Positions 49,954 through 59,961 of a DNA stretch of 64,000 nucleotides are shown here, piece by piece. A program made the translations under genes and the position numbers. Source of the stretch: Lojkania enalia (taxonomy: Eukaryota; Ascomycota; Dothideomycetes; Pleosporales). Position 1 is the stretch's first letter, and each line of letters starts with the position of its first letter. The notes beneath the pieces were generated by a model. It was given only the letters and a program-made list of their open reading frames with translations. It was not told the origin of the DNA and did not search any database. The DNA is taken from contig ML986743.1 of assembly GCA_010094045.1 (NCBI GenBank), forward strand, positions 1 to 64,000. Direction: 5' to 3'.

Positions 49954-51160
49954 CTCGAGGCTGAGAGCTCAACGGTACTAGGATGGAATTAGCCTAGTTT
50001 CTCAACTACCAACCGTTGCATTTAGCTTTCGAGATAGACGTACGCACGACACTCCAAGGTAAAACGCAGGACTTACTCCCTCCCACCCTCTAAGTTACAC
50101 TATTCATTCGCGGTGTAGTCCGTTATCGGTGTGCACAACATCAGACGCCTCAGTCTTGTCTGTCATTCGTACCGAGGCCAAAAGATTATCGAGACGGAAA
50201 TTGGCAAAAGAGACGCAATGTTAGGATTTAGTCGAGAGGTAGCTATGGTGTTGACTACTTTGGTCTGGCGGTGCGGGCGTACCAGTATAAGACGGCTAAC
50301 GCCGACGTCCTCCCCGCTTGCTAAGTTTCGAACGATGGTTTTATGCCATCTGGACTCGACAGTGCGCGCAAATTCTATACTCTCGGAACTTATACCTTTC
50401 TTACGTAGAGTCGAAACTCTTGAAGGATAGCCAGGAGTTAGCACTTCATTACTTGGGTTTGTGCGCGGCTCATACACCTCCTTACCCTGGCGGCAACAAT
50501 CTACATTGAGAACGAAGCTATGGAGTCAAAAATTTCCGAGGATCGTGAAAGCAACGATGCGTCAAGTCCGACCAAGAATGCGACAAACTCAAAACCCTTC
50601 TAGTACGCCGACTGTATAGCTTCACTTCCACAACCCCATTACACACAAAAGGTCTTCCTTCATGCACTGCTAATCCCAGAGCAGCCATGGCATTAACACC
50701 AATGCAATCATCTGGCACAGTAGCGGCCTGCTTCAATGTAGTATGTGCTGCGACAACCTCGGGTGAAGACATGAGAAAGAGGACGAGGAGAGAGATATGG
50801 AAAGATTGAACGACGGGTGAGAGGGAGAAAAATCCAGATCTACGGCTGATGAATTATGGCATTAGCGCTGGACTCAATGTTTGGGGTGTTCAGGGAATGG
50901 AGCCGAAAAGGACGCGGAAGTAATAAAGCGCAATGAAACAAGCATGGGCATGAGGTGGCATTTGAAGCTTTTAAAAAAGGAGGAATGGTATCGTATTAGC
51001 AATCCGACCTCCACGTAAATTTAGAATAGATGCAATATGCATCACAGATCTTGATAGTTTGTCCTGATGTAATAAAAGGGGTATCTAGACGTTTTGATTC
51101 AGGTATAGTATCCTAATTGCGCAAAGAACATGAGATTAGAGTCTTTGATCTCAGTCATGG
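49954..51160. other. intergenic with one small unsupported frame
   Basis: Includes the HET promoter side. A minus-strand frame at 50518-50772 is listed separately; frames near 50131-50480 on both strands show no domain. Confidence 0.5.
50518..50772 (-). CDS. short hypothetical frame with hydrophobic lead
   Basis: 84 codons from ATG 50772 (MSSPEVVAAHTT). The same frame continues upstream without a stop through HISLLVLFL, so the product may start with a signal-peptide-like hydrophobic segment, although I see no upstream ATG. It has two Cys residues. It may be part of a small secreted protein gene whose other exons I cannot place, or chance. Confidence 0.25.
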   Translation of the reverse strand: MSSPEVVAAHTTLKQAATVPDDCIGVNAMAALGLAVHEGRPFVCNGVVEVKLYSRRTRRVLSLSHSWSDLTHRCFHDPRKFLTP

Positions 51161-51311
51161 TGTCACATGTTTCTACTATCCTATTATAGTTGGTCTGTTT
51201 TTTCAGGCCTATATAGTCTCGCCATCGCCAGCTTCTGTCGAAGTAGGCCACTTACCCTCCTTCAATACATCAATATTTGCCTCAGCAATTGATGCTCCCT
51301 GATACGCGACA
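51161..51311. mobile_element. short LTR-like insertion, family B copy 2 (151 bp)
   Basis: Same orientation as copy 1. Begins TGTCACATGT and ends GATACGCGACA, flanked by a perfect 5-bp duplication CATGG (51156-51160 and 51312-51316). Differs from copy 1 by a few substitutions and one extra T. Confidence 0.85.
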
Positions 51312-52139
51312 CATGGCCCTGTTTGAATGAGGGGAAGATCCTAACATTGAGCAATCCAAGAGCACTACCGCGTGCCACCTCCGGTAAGCCACCTCGACAT
51401 AGGCAACATGTACTGGGCCACATGGAAGTGAATTGAGAACTCTCCTTTTCCTTCTGCTGTATTATAACGACTGGAAATAAAGAACGCCTATAGAGCCCGT
51501 AATATCTCCACCCGTTGTTCTTTTTACCACTTCACATATTCCACCACACAAGATCCTTGAAAGAGGAATGAAGCTCACATAACTTCTCCATTTATTGTAT
51601 CGCTTTATGCTACCCTTATCAAAGTTGCGTAATTTCTCCACAACGGCAACCAAGCATGTCCCTTCAACTCTAGACCCAGAGCCAAAATCCCACACATCCA
51701 GGAAGCAATTAAAGCGCACTACTCAGACATAGCCAGACCTCTCAATGCAATTACTACTCCATGCTATTTCCACAATGTCTAGGAGGTGACTTGCGATGAA
51801 CGCATAGACGACTAGGACGTTGTGGACAAGGCGGGAGATTGAATACGCTGGTAGTGTATTTTTACTTTGTCGATGGGAACCTAAATGGAGAAGTAAAGAC
51901 TACTAGAACACCTAATGGATTTTTGTTGTTGAAGTAGGCTGACAGCAAGTCGTTCATTAATTTCACTATGTTAAGCGTACTGAAGGGGGAAACAATGACT
52001 GTTAAGCTTGGATCGTTGAGTAACGGTTGGGCGGTGGAGGCATCCTAGCAATTATGGAAATGCGCATAATGGAAGTGGCTTGAGTGGCCTGTTTTGCTGT
52101 CGGTCGGGATCGAGGAATCCTTTAGTCTACATACGAATG
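51312..52139. other. gene-poor stretch
   Basis: No recognisable coding frame between the two insertion elements. Confidence 0.5.
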
Positions 52140-52310
52140 TGAAAGCTCAGGTCACGTGCCTGATCAGTTATGCAGCCCTTGATTAAGTAGTCTCATGCAC
52201 TATATATTCTCCCACTATATCTTGACCGATAGTTCAAGGACGCCATCAGCACAATTATCAATACATCCATCAATACCACCCTATACGGTCTCCACCCACT
52301 CATGCCTACA
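52140..52310. mobile_element. short LTR-like insertion, family C copy 2 (171 bp)
   Basis: Begins TGAAAGCTCAGGTCACGTG and ends CATGCCTACA, flanked by GAATG (52135-52139) and GAATA (52311-52315), a target duplication with one mismatch. More diverged from copy 1 than family A copies are from each other, with several C/T differences, so it is probably older. Confidence 0.7.
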
Positions 52311-53845
52311 GAATATCCTCAACACTATCTTGTTTGAATTTGACAGCTGAGATATCCCGTTAACATAAGCATTACTCCTCCAATCTCCTCATTGATTTGG
52401 CACAGCAGTTTCCAATGGCTAGGACTTGACCAGCGCCAAATAGATCGATCCGATGATGTTCTAGATTGCTACAAGTGGGAAAGCTTCATCAACCCTGATA
52501 CCAGGTTTCACTTATTCTTCAATATTATATTACTAATTGAGGAAGCTCCGCAGATTATAGCATCCATTTTAGCAGCTAAATGGTGAAACTTGTCCGTAGC
52601 GTCTCACCGGCATATGTCGCACTGGCAAGTGAGTGTTAAAACAGCTGGAATCGTGTAGAAAATACCATGTTAGGCGAAGATATAATGTACCCGGGTCCAT
52701 TAAGGCCATTTATTGGCGCCCTTAGCTGCCTTCATAGTTCGGGTTTTACAATTTTTTCCACTCAACGGGTGTAATATGCGATAAGGATGCTCTCCACATC
52801 GAGCGCATTCTCGCTACATTGCACAGCACAAGAGTCTCTGAGTGGACGCAGTGCCGACTTCTAAAGCCCATTGCACCCATATTTTCAAATTGTATATCCG
52901 GTGCGATACGCTTGGGCGAAATTTCTTCTACCACTGATGATTTACACCTACGCTTCTCAACGAAGGCGCAACCTCTAGGAACGTGCCTATAGCATAAGGC
53001 AAGAAGATCATCGTACCTCTTCCCTAATGTAAAAGTGGAAGATGGAAGACTGAAGCCAGTATCGTAGCAAGTTGCTCGTCTTGAAATATTGGAAGGCAGC
53101 AAGCTTCTTATTTTTAAACTATATAGCCAAGAAAATAATATTCCGGCAGAGGCTTGATGATTGCAGAGCGCTCGTTGAGTCTAAGTTTAGAATACATAGA
53201 TTTCTACTATTGGTCATTATATTGAACGAAATCATGGAATATGAGCTTTACGAAGTCAAATATTGAGCCACGCCTGATAGCTGCGATGTTGTCACAGTCA
53301 AATCAACCCTTTCAAACGATAATCTAATTGTACCAGTGTTGATAACTACTTCGCCGGCTTCCACTCCCGTAGGATGCGTTTACGCCCAATGTCACTGGAA
53401 GTTGCCGAAAAGCCTTTGCTTCCTAGTAGACTGTCCTAGTGTAGTTCTATCCATATGGATGTCTGTCTACGTTGCATACGCTGTAGTAAATGAGCATTAA
53501 AATTCCCCTGTGGATTTCTTGTGACAAGCTACCCAAACTATACCCGCCTACAGTTTCAAGTGTTTCTAACAGGAAAGAGGACAGTGATATCCAACTACAG
53601 GTAAAGGGAGACGGCAGAACAAAAAACGCTTTAATCATTACGCCATGACTAAACACGACCGGGGTACAATATAGGGCTCCAACAAAGCTAGCCTCTACTA
53701 TATCTGGTACGCCACTCTAGCCTCAAAAGCAAACAAGATTTCTATCTTCCGGCAGCCTAGCTACCGCTACAATGTCCAATACCACAATCCCATGATTAGG
53801 TCCTAGATCCAGTAAAAATATACCACCAACCATTTCATTGATTCC
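52311..53845. other. gene-poor stretch
   Basis: Frames at 52392-52586 (+) and 52746-53102 (-) show no domain and no supporting splice structure. I leave them out. Confidence 0.5.
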
Positions 53846-54320
53846 CTAGATAAGCGGTCTGCCATAGGTATAGCCGTCCTCATTCCTTACGGCGAATGGT
53901 CTGAAATTAGAGATATTTTTCTTGATTGAGTACTCAGGCTCATTTTCGAAATTGACTCGATTCGCCCAAAGCTCGAGAGTGGCGTTGGCGATCTTGGGCA
54001 GATCATGGGTGCCTGTATCGCCGCGGAGATAGAAGATACGGTGCTCCCTATGCATGCTCTTGGTTAGCAACCGTCATGGCTGATAGCCCACATACCGACG
54101 TCACGCTTACACAATCGGCGGGTTCGGAGATACAGTGAACTCGAAGATCTCAAAGAGCTAATCGGCTGCTTTTTGCAAGAGTAGAATGCCGGATTGTCTC
54201 CGGGTACTTTTCGCGTTCGGCGTGAAGGTCCGGGTCGACTAGTGCTGCCTGGTGAGATGTAGGCAAGCTATGAGAGTAGGCGAGTGGTGCGAGAAGCAAT
54301 AGCAGCAGAAAGAAGTTCAT
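53846..54320 (-). pseudogene. small secreted protein gene, probably broken
   Basis: ATG 54320 opens a textbook signal peptide (MNFFLLLLLLAPLAYSHS). The 3' part is coherent: EIFEFTVSPNPPIV joins by a GTAAGC...CATAG intron with a GCTAAC branch site to EHRIFYLRGDTGTHDLPKI, and the frame continues to the stop at 53846 (GYTYGRPLI). Between the signal peptide block and the 3' block the frame shifts, and a TAG (CAG would fit) stands before LFEIFEF. The product would be about 130 residues, Cys-poor, with unknown role. An extra unseen intron could rescue it. Confidence 0.5.
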
Positions 54321-55215
54321 CAATGTGGCGAAATGGTGAAGGTGTTGCGTAGAGAAAAAAGTGAACTTGAGAAGGGTCCAGATGTCACGTATCGTTCCCT
54401 ACATAGACCGCAGCTGCCTTTGACAACTTCTGCCTTGCACACAAACAAGGGGCAAAGTTGTGGAGATGAGTGATGTGTGAACTTGACTAGACTGTGTCAC
54501 AGTGCAGATCTCAAATCCTAAAAAACCTGGTGGATAGTGCGTGATCTCGCACTGCGCCTGCGCCCGAGTGATTTTGTACCTGTGCTGATCTGACATTTGG
54601 AGTGGTTGATCCTTCTCTACCCCGCTCCAATATGGACTACGCCCTATCTTAGAATATGCATATTTCCTTAGTTGTCTTACCCGAGTATGGGTTTTGAGTT
54701 AAAGTTGTCTGTTACTTTGCACGCAATCCACGTAGGTCCAGGTTTCGCCCACTCATCCTTTAGAGTCTTTCCTTGCTTGTTGAGTCAATATGGAAATTTG
54801 AATTGCACATGTGCTATAATATAAAGACCTGAAAAACTCATTAAATGCGTACTCCAAATTTCTAGCATGCGTCAACGAACACAGATCATCTCAATCCGAG
54901 CTGTAATACTGTTCCGAGGATGTTGTGAAGTTTTTCACAATTGAATATTCTAGCATTCAGCTTTCGAAGAATAATATGAATGATAGACCAAAGGTTCTTT
55001 GATTAGTTTTCCAGTGCTTTTCTTGGACGGTCCGATGGCACCTCATCGAATGCTTTCCTATTACCGCTCATGAAAACATCTTACCACGTGACCTAAGAGC
55101 TGGTCTCTCTATCATTCGCTTACTACGGCCAACATCATATCGATGCTTAGTGAATAAGTTCTAGCTTCCTAGAATGTGTACAATGGACTTTCCGATAATT
55201 CATCCACATATTTTT
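54321..55215. other. gene-poor stretch
   Basis: No gene is seen. The region upstream of the secreted-protein relic may have been its promoter. Confidence 0.5.
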
Positions 55216-55419
55216 TGTCATGGGGATTTTCGGCTAGTCTGCCGAGCTGTATCAGATATCGACGTACGATATCACGGTCGATATCACGCCGGATATCACG
55301 CTGGATATCCGCTGATATACCCCTTTTTCATGTACATAAATATGGCCCGCTGGCCATCTTCAATCAACCAGTTCAGCTCCTCATCTCCCCCCCTGAGACA
55401 AGATTCGCCTCTCACCACA
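55216..55419. mobile_element. short LTR-like insertion, family A copy 2 (204 bp)
   Basis: Begins TGTCATGGGGAT and ends CTCTCACCACA, flanked by TTTTT on both sides (55211-55215 and 55420-55424). Same length as copy 1 and different at about four positions, three of them C/T. The T-only target duplication is weaker evidence by itself, but the element borders agree with copy 1. Confidence 0.82.
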
Positions 55420-56484
55420 TTTTTCAAGACCAATACGATTCCTCATATCGCCGTTGACGATGCATACCGGAACGTCTTACACCACATGACGCTTAAAAAT
55501 AGGCTTGGCGTTAGTGACCTACGCGTTCAACAAAGAGTTTCGGAGTAACTTAATCCACATCTACATATCTTGAGCGAATAAGTCTGGGGTCTTTACTGCT
55601 AAAAAGGGTAAGTTCAATAAATATACCCGTCACTTGAACTACACACCTAAGCGAGGGCGGTATAGATGGCGTCCAACTCGAAATAACATCAACTCCGGCA
55701 GCTATTGCCAACTTTTTCAAATCAACATGTGGTAAAAGCAGCCACAAAAGTGCCCTACTCACCAAAAAACCTCTCCGAATCGTAAAAAACCGCTATAATT
55801 GTCCTCCGACACGCCGACCGGCTCTCCTCCCCCGAAATTTCGACTATTGTGTGTTGTTCTGATTCATCTGCCGGCCGTGCATACCGAAATACCTATAATC
55901 AAGCTCTGAGCGAGGATTTGGACAATTTGTGAGCCGCTTTTAGTGTTAAAAAATTTACTTGGGCGCCCTTTAATTGTAATCAAATACACCTGCTTTTTTA
56001 CAGTTGCGAGCTAATATTATTTCGTATGGCTATTTCAGAGTTAAAGATGTCGTTTAAGATATAATTTGTAAAGTTGGAATTAATTTATATGAGATTATGG
56101 TGCTGAAAAACGCTAGGGATTACCGCAATCTAGAACACAACTTATGCAGTCGTTCGAGGCGTTCGTCTAAAAAAGCCAACGCTCAATAGTAACAGTAGGG
56201 ATCTTCGACGTATTTATAGCGGGTGGCTTATTAAAGAGTTGAACTTACCCTAACTGCGGCTTATTTACCTCGCATGCTTAAGCATTAAAAGACAATACAA
56301 GGTTATAGGTATGTGGGCTAGAATATTACAGAAACATCCACATGTCTTATTCATACATGAAAGTATATCTACCATTCGATGCACGAATAATACCCAGATA
56401 AGGTTTGGAAGCGTATCAGCCTATCTAAACCCTTTCTCAGCTGGCCATAATGCGTCCATATCTAGGGACTCATGCCACGTCTAG
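55420..56484. other. gene-poor stretch
   Basis: AT-rich without coding signal. The right end is the 3' side of the PCD gene. Confidence 0.5.
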
Positions 56485-57070
56485 TCATATCTGTGAATAT
56501 GGGCGAGGGCCGCACTTCTGGGCCTCACTCTGGTCCACTGTCCCAATGAGCTTTGCTTGGTCATCGCAGTATCTCGCCATAAATGTGTCCTTGGCAGAAA
56601 GGCCACCGGGTTTGTGTGTCGTCCAATACACAGCGAGAGAACCGATCTCCTACATAAACCTGAGCCTCAATCGAGACCTTGCTAGCAAAGTATAAGACTT
56701 ACAGTAATCATTTTTGAATGGTGATTTTTTGATTTGCTTCCAACCCCAATACATGTATGGAGATCCTAAGACTGTTATATAGGCTGTGATAGTAGAGTGA
56801 ATCTCTTACTAGGACCTTTGTGTAGGTTTTAAAATAATACGTCTTCTCAAGAATTTGCTCTTCTTTTAGCTTCCACCCATTTTGGAACAATACCTCCAAC
56901 TCGGCCTTTATCTTGCTTTCATCTTGTCCTTCGGAAATTTTCGGTTGCATGATTGACCTGTTCGAAATCTGCGGGGTGGTAAAGCTTGCTAAAGCGTGAC
57001 GTGTTCGAATTTGGAGGAGCGGGGTAAGGATGCCACTCCTACGAAGCGATCGAGTAGCATAGGCTGCCAT
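56485..57070 (-). CDS. pterin-4a-carbinolamine dehydratase (PCD/DCoH family)
   Basis: Three exons (57070-56810, 56765-56703, 56649-56485) encode 162 residues. The introns are 44 bp (GTAAGA to GTCTTAG) and 53 bp (GTAAGT to TATGTAG), both in phase 0. The family signature is complete once spliced: GWKL, FKTYTKVL, KSKNHHSKM with the catalytic His pair (about residues 102-103), VYWTTHKPGGLSAKD with the conserved Trp-Thr-Thr-His, then ARYCDDQAKLIG. The enzyme dehydrates 4a-hydroxytetrahydropterin and recycles the pterin cofactor. The first 40 residues are rich in Arg, Ser and Ala with few acids (AAYATRSLRRSGILTP), which suggests mitochondrial import. The gene is intact while its neighbours on both sides are relics or solo elements. 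Confidence 0.92.
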
Positions 57071-57879
57071 GATGTCATCAATAGGAACACGCTATAGATG
57101 GCCTTCCTATTTGACGTTCTGAGCCGTTGCGTAAGTGAAGCGCTACTACTAATGGACAGCCGATTTTGGTTATTCCCGCTTGGCGGACTTTAGAAAGTCT
57201 CTTGGCATTTCCGGAGCGATTCCTAGAAAAGAATTTACGTGACTCTATATCCGCAGCATAATTCCATACTAAATTTAAAGGGTTTATATACAATAGTTCA
57301 TCCAATTTAGGAGCACAAGTCTGCCCTTTTCTTAAGAAGATACTCGCCTACATTCATTGGACCCCATGTTTTCGGTTTTTGGTCGTTGCAGCAGCTTGTA
57401 AAAGGCTTAACGATTATTGCTATGTCAGGGAAACCGAAGAAAGCAATACCATACCTATCAGGGATCATTCTCCAAGACTCCATATGCTATTAGAATCTGT
57501 GTAAAATACCCAGCTAAGCGGCTAACATAGAACCCTTACCACCGTCCGAAGCGACCGTCATTCCTCGCGCAAGCAAACTTTGCCAAGGAGGCGGGAAACG
57601 TCGCCACAATTGGAAGGAAAGCATCGCTGGTTTAGACGAAAATATGTTGGTGTTATCGTGAAAAACATTATCCCACCTACGGCATAGATCTGTGTAGAAG
57701 GAAACACCGCTGTGTAACAACATTGTTCACTAGCAAGAGGACTCTAGCATCGAGTCTCTCGAATGTAGGGAGGCCTGCTAGGTACCCTGCATAGTCTCAG
57801 CAACAGATCAGGAATAGGAAGAACACTCTTATCCCGAGTTGTAAGAGAATCTTCATGAGCAGCAGAAGCCTGAAAGACT
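57071..57879. other. spacer between PCD and the NLR relic
   Basis: Promoter side of the PCD gene, then AT-rich sequence with no clear frame. The N-terminal part of the NLR relic may begin here but is not recognisable. Confidence 0.45.
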
Positions 57880-59410
57880 TACTTCATCCTCGAAATACTT
57901 TCGGTGCTTAGTGCGGTGTCTACCACGAACGATATAGTCAGTCTATGGGGGGAGCCAGGCTCTCGCACTTTGTGTAGCGTGGTTGGCCCCCTACCGCGAA
58001 AGCTAATTGGTCACATATGCTGCCGCCCGTTACAGACACATGTTCTTGCTAAGAGAGCGACAATAGGAAGCCGGAGATTTAACACAAAATAGCGTTTTGG
58101 TGCTGAAAGATATGAATAAGGCTGGAGCTATGCAGCTGCTAATGCAATGGTAAACGAAGTATATCTTAGTGACAAGATAGCTGTCGAAGAACTGTTAGAG
58201 ATTCTTACATATTTACCGCTTGCCATTGTGCAGGCAGTGGCTTTCATCATCAACAACAACAACAACAACAACAACAACATATCAGTAACCTAGTATATAT
58301 CATTGCTTCAACGTACTGGCACAGAGAACGAGCTCCTCAGCGAGTGTTCCGAAGACCCTAGCAGATTCTAAGAGAGGGAGAGAACAATTGCAAAGACGTG
58401 GTATATCTCCCTCGATCAGATACGTAGGCAGGACCGGCTTGCTGTGGAGTATCTTTTGTTTATGGCATGCGTTGATGGCATTTATATTTCCCAATCGTTA
58501 TTACCTCCTAGAGGCTCCTTAGTGCAGCAAGTGAAAGCGCTAACAGATGGTACACTGGTTAGACAGAGAAAGATTCTCCAATATGCACCGACTAGTCTAT
58601 ATGGTGTCTATGTGGTGGCTAAGCGGACATGATGAGCGGGGGACATGGGCGGGCAGAGCAGTGGCCCGGCTCGAGGAGCTAGTGCCACACGGCGTGCATG
58701 AGAGGATGGAATTATGGATGACGTACCTCCCGCACGCAATCTACGTGGTTAGACTCGACGTCTTAGCGGATAAAACGGCAAAGGCTTCGTTTCTAGATTG
58801 GATAGGACGGTGCTAAGCGAGACTCGGGCAATATTCAGCAGCAGAAATAACGCACCGACGAGTATTATCATTCAGAGAAAAGAGATTGGGAGAAGTATAT
58901 TACCGGGCACTTGCAAGTATGAATGAAGTAGGAGTAGCGCTTTACAGCCAAGGTAAGCACGAGGAGGCCGAATCTATGCACAGGCAGACGCTGTTGACCA
59001 GTGAGAAGGTGCTTGGGAAGGAGCATCTAAACACGCTGACGACCATGAATAACTGGGCGCTCGTGCTGGGGCGTCAAGGCAAGTACGAAGGGGCCGAATT
59101 GAAGCACAGGCAGACGCTGGCAACGCGTAAGAAGGTGCTTGGGAAGAAGTATCTATACATGTTGACGACCACATACTGTCTTGCTTCTCACCTAGCAGAC
59201 CAATATCACTACGCCGAATCTACTACACTATATGGAAGAACATGCGCTGGGTTTAAGGACGTCCTTGAAAAAGATCATCCTACTACATGCGCATGTCGCC
59301 AACACTATTCACGGATGCTTGCATCTCAGGAGTGGGACCAACTTACTGTTCCTCCTAGGATGCCACGCAGTAGTGTAAACAGGCAAATGGGCAAAGGACC
59401 AAAACTATAG
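57880..59410 (+). pseudogene. NB-ARC/TPR NLR-type protein relic
   Basis: Pieces in order: LKDMNKAGAMQLL, then DKIAVEELLEILTYLPLAIVQAVAFI (the GLPL-type NB-ARC motif), a run of Asn codons, then TWYISLDQIRRQDRLAVEYL and FMACVDGIYISQSLLPP, then HRLVYMVSMWWLSGHDERG and the kinesin-light-chain-like TPR array (EAESMHRQTLLTSEKVLGKE, EGAELKHRQTLATRKKVLGK). The last 288 codons (58547-59410) are one frame with a single TAA at 58814, in GRC-stop-ARLGQY where Gln is expected. Earlier parts shift frame several times and have further stops. Fungal NLRs of this type are non-self recognition and cell-death receptors. The P-loop and any N-terminal effector domain are not found. Confidence 0.8.
58251..58279 (+). 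repeat. CAA trinucleotide microsatellite inside the NLR relic
   Basis: A pure run of about nine to ten CAA/AAC units directly after the PLAIVQAVAFI motif, where family members have only two or three Asn codons. It probably expanded by slippage after the gene lost function. Confidence 0.85.
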
Positions 59411-59657
59411 CGTGGATTTGGGCAGATAGGCGGTAGACTCTCAAAGGGCCATATATAAGAAGACCAATTGTGTAATGCTATACAGAATGCTCTACAAAGG
59501 TATCTAGCTGTAAGAACAAGCGCACTTGTCGCGGAACATGCTGAGTGGTAGATGAGCGGGCGTGTACATAGGTCAGCCTGGCGTGAGTCGTGGGAAAGAG
59601 CCAACGTCAGCGGGGATAAATTACAGCTAAGCTATTTTAGCCTAAGTGAGCAGATCC

Positions 59658-59806
59658 TGTCGCGTATCAGGCAGCATCAACTGCTGAGGCAAATATTGAT
59701 GTATTGAAGAAGGGTAAGCGGCCTGCTTAGCTAAAGGCTGGCAATGGCGAGACTATATAGGCCTGAAAACAGACCAACTATAATAGGATAGTAGAAACAC
59801 GTAACA
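59658..59806. mobile_element. short LTR-like insertion, family B copy 3 (149 bp, inverted)
   Basis: Reverse orientation of copies 1 and 2: begins TGTCGCGTATCAGG and ends ACACGTAACA. No 5-bp duplication is seen (GATCC on the left, CAAGT on the right). It abuts a DUF3435-like fragment on its right. The missing duplication suggests recombination with another copy, or deletion of one flank. Confidence 0.75.
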
Positions 59807-59961
59807 CAAGTCACTGGGTCCTTATATCCACATCTCTGACCAAGAGCCTTTATATAGTAAGCTAGGGAAGTGATTTTCATGATCCTTTCGTGATCTATTA
59901 ATTTGCCTCTCAAGGCACGAAAGACTAACAGATCCTTCTTATCTTCTCGGATCAGGTATTG
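59807..59961 (-). pseudogene. DUF3435-like fragment cut by the family B element
   Basis: The minus-strand frame reads QYLIREDKKDLLVFRALRG, then ITSLAYYIKALGQRCGYKDP and stops exactly at the element boundary. The LGQRCGYKD pattern recalls the part of DUF3435/FluG-type proteins just before the FRRG motif, but the motif itself is absent because the element follows. I see no matching continuation left of the element. Confidence 0.4.

Noticed and set aside
51117..51302. ORF with CFYYPIIVGLF, similar to one at 59731
   Set aside because: The shared part is the family B element translated in one frame.
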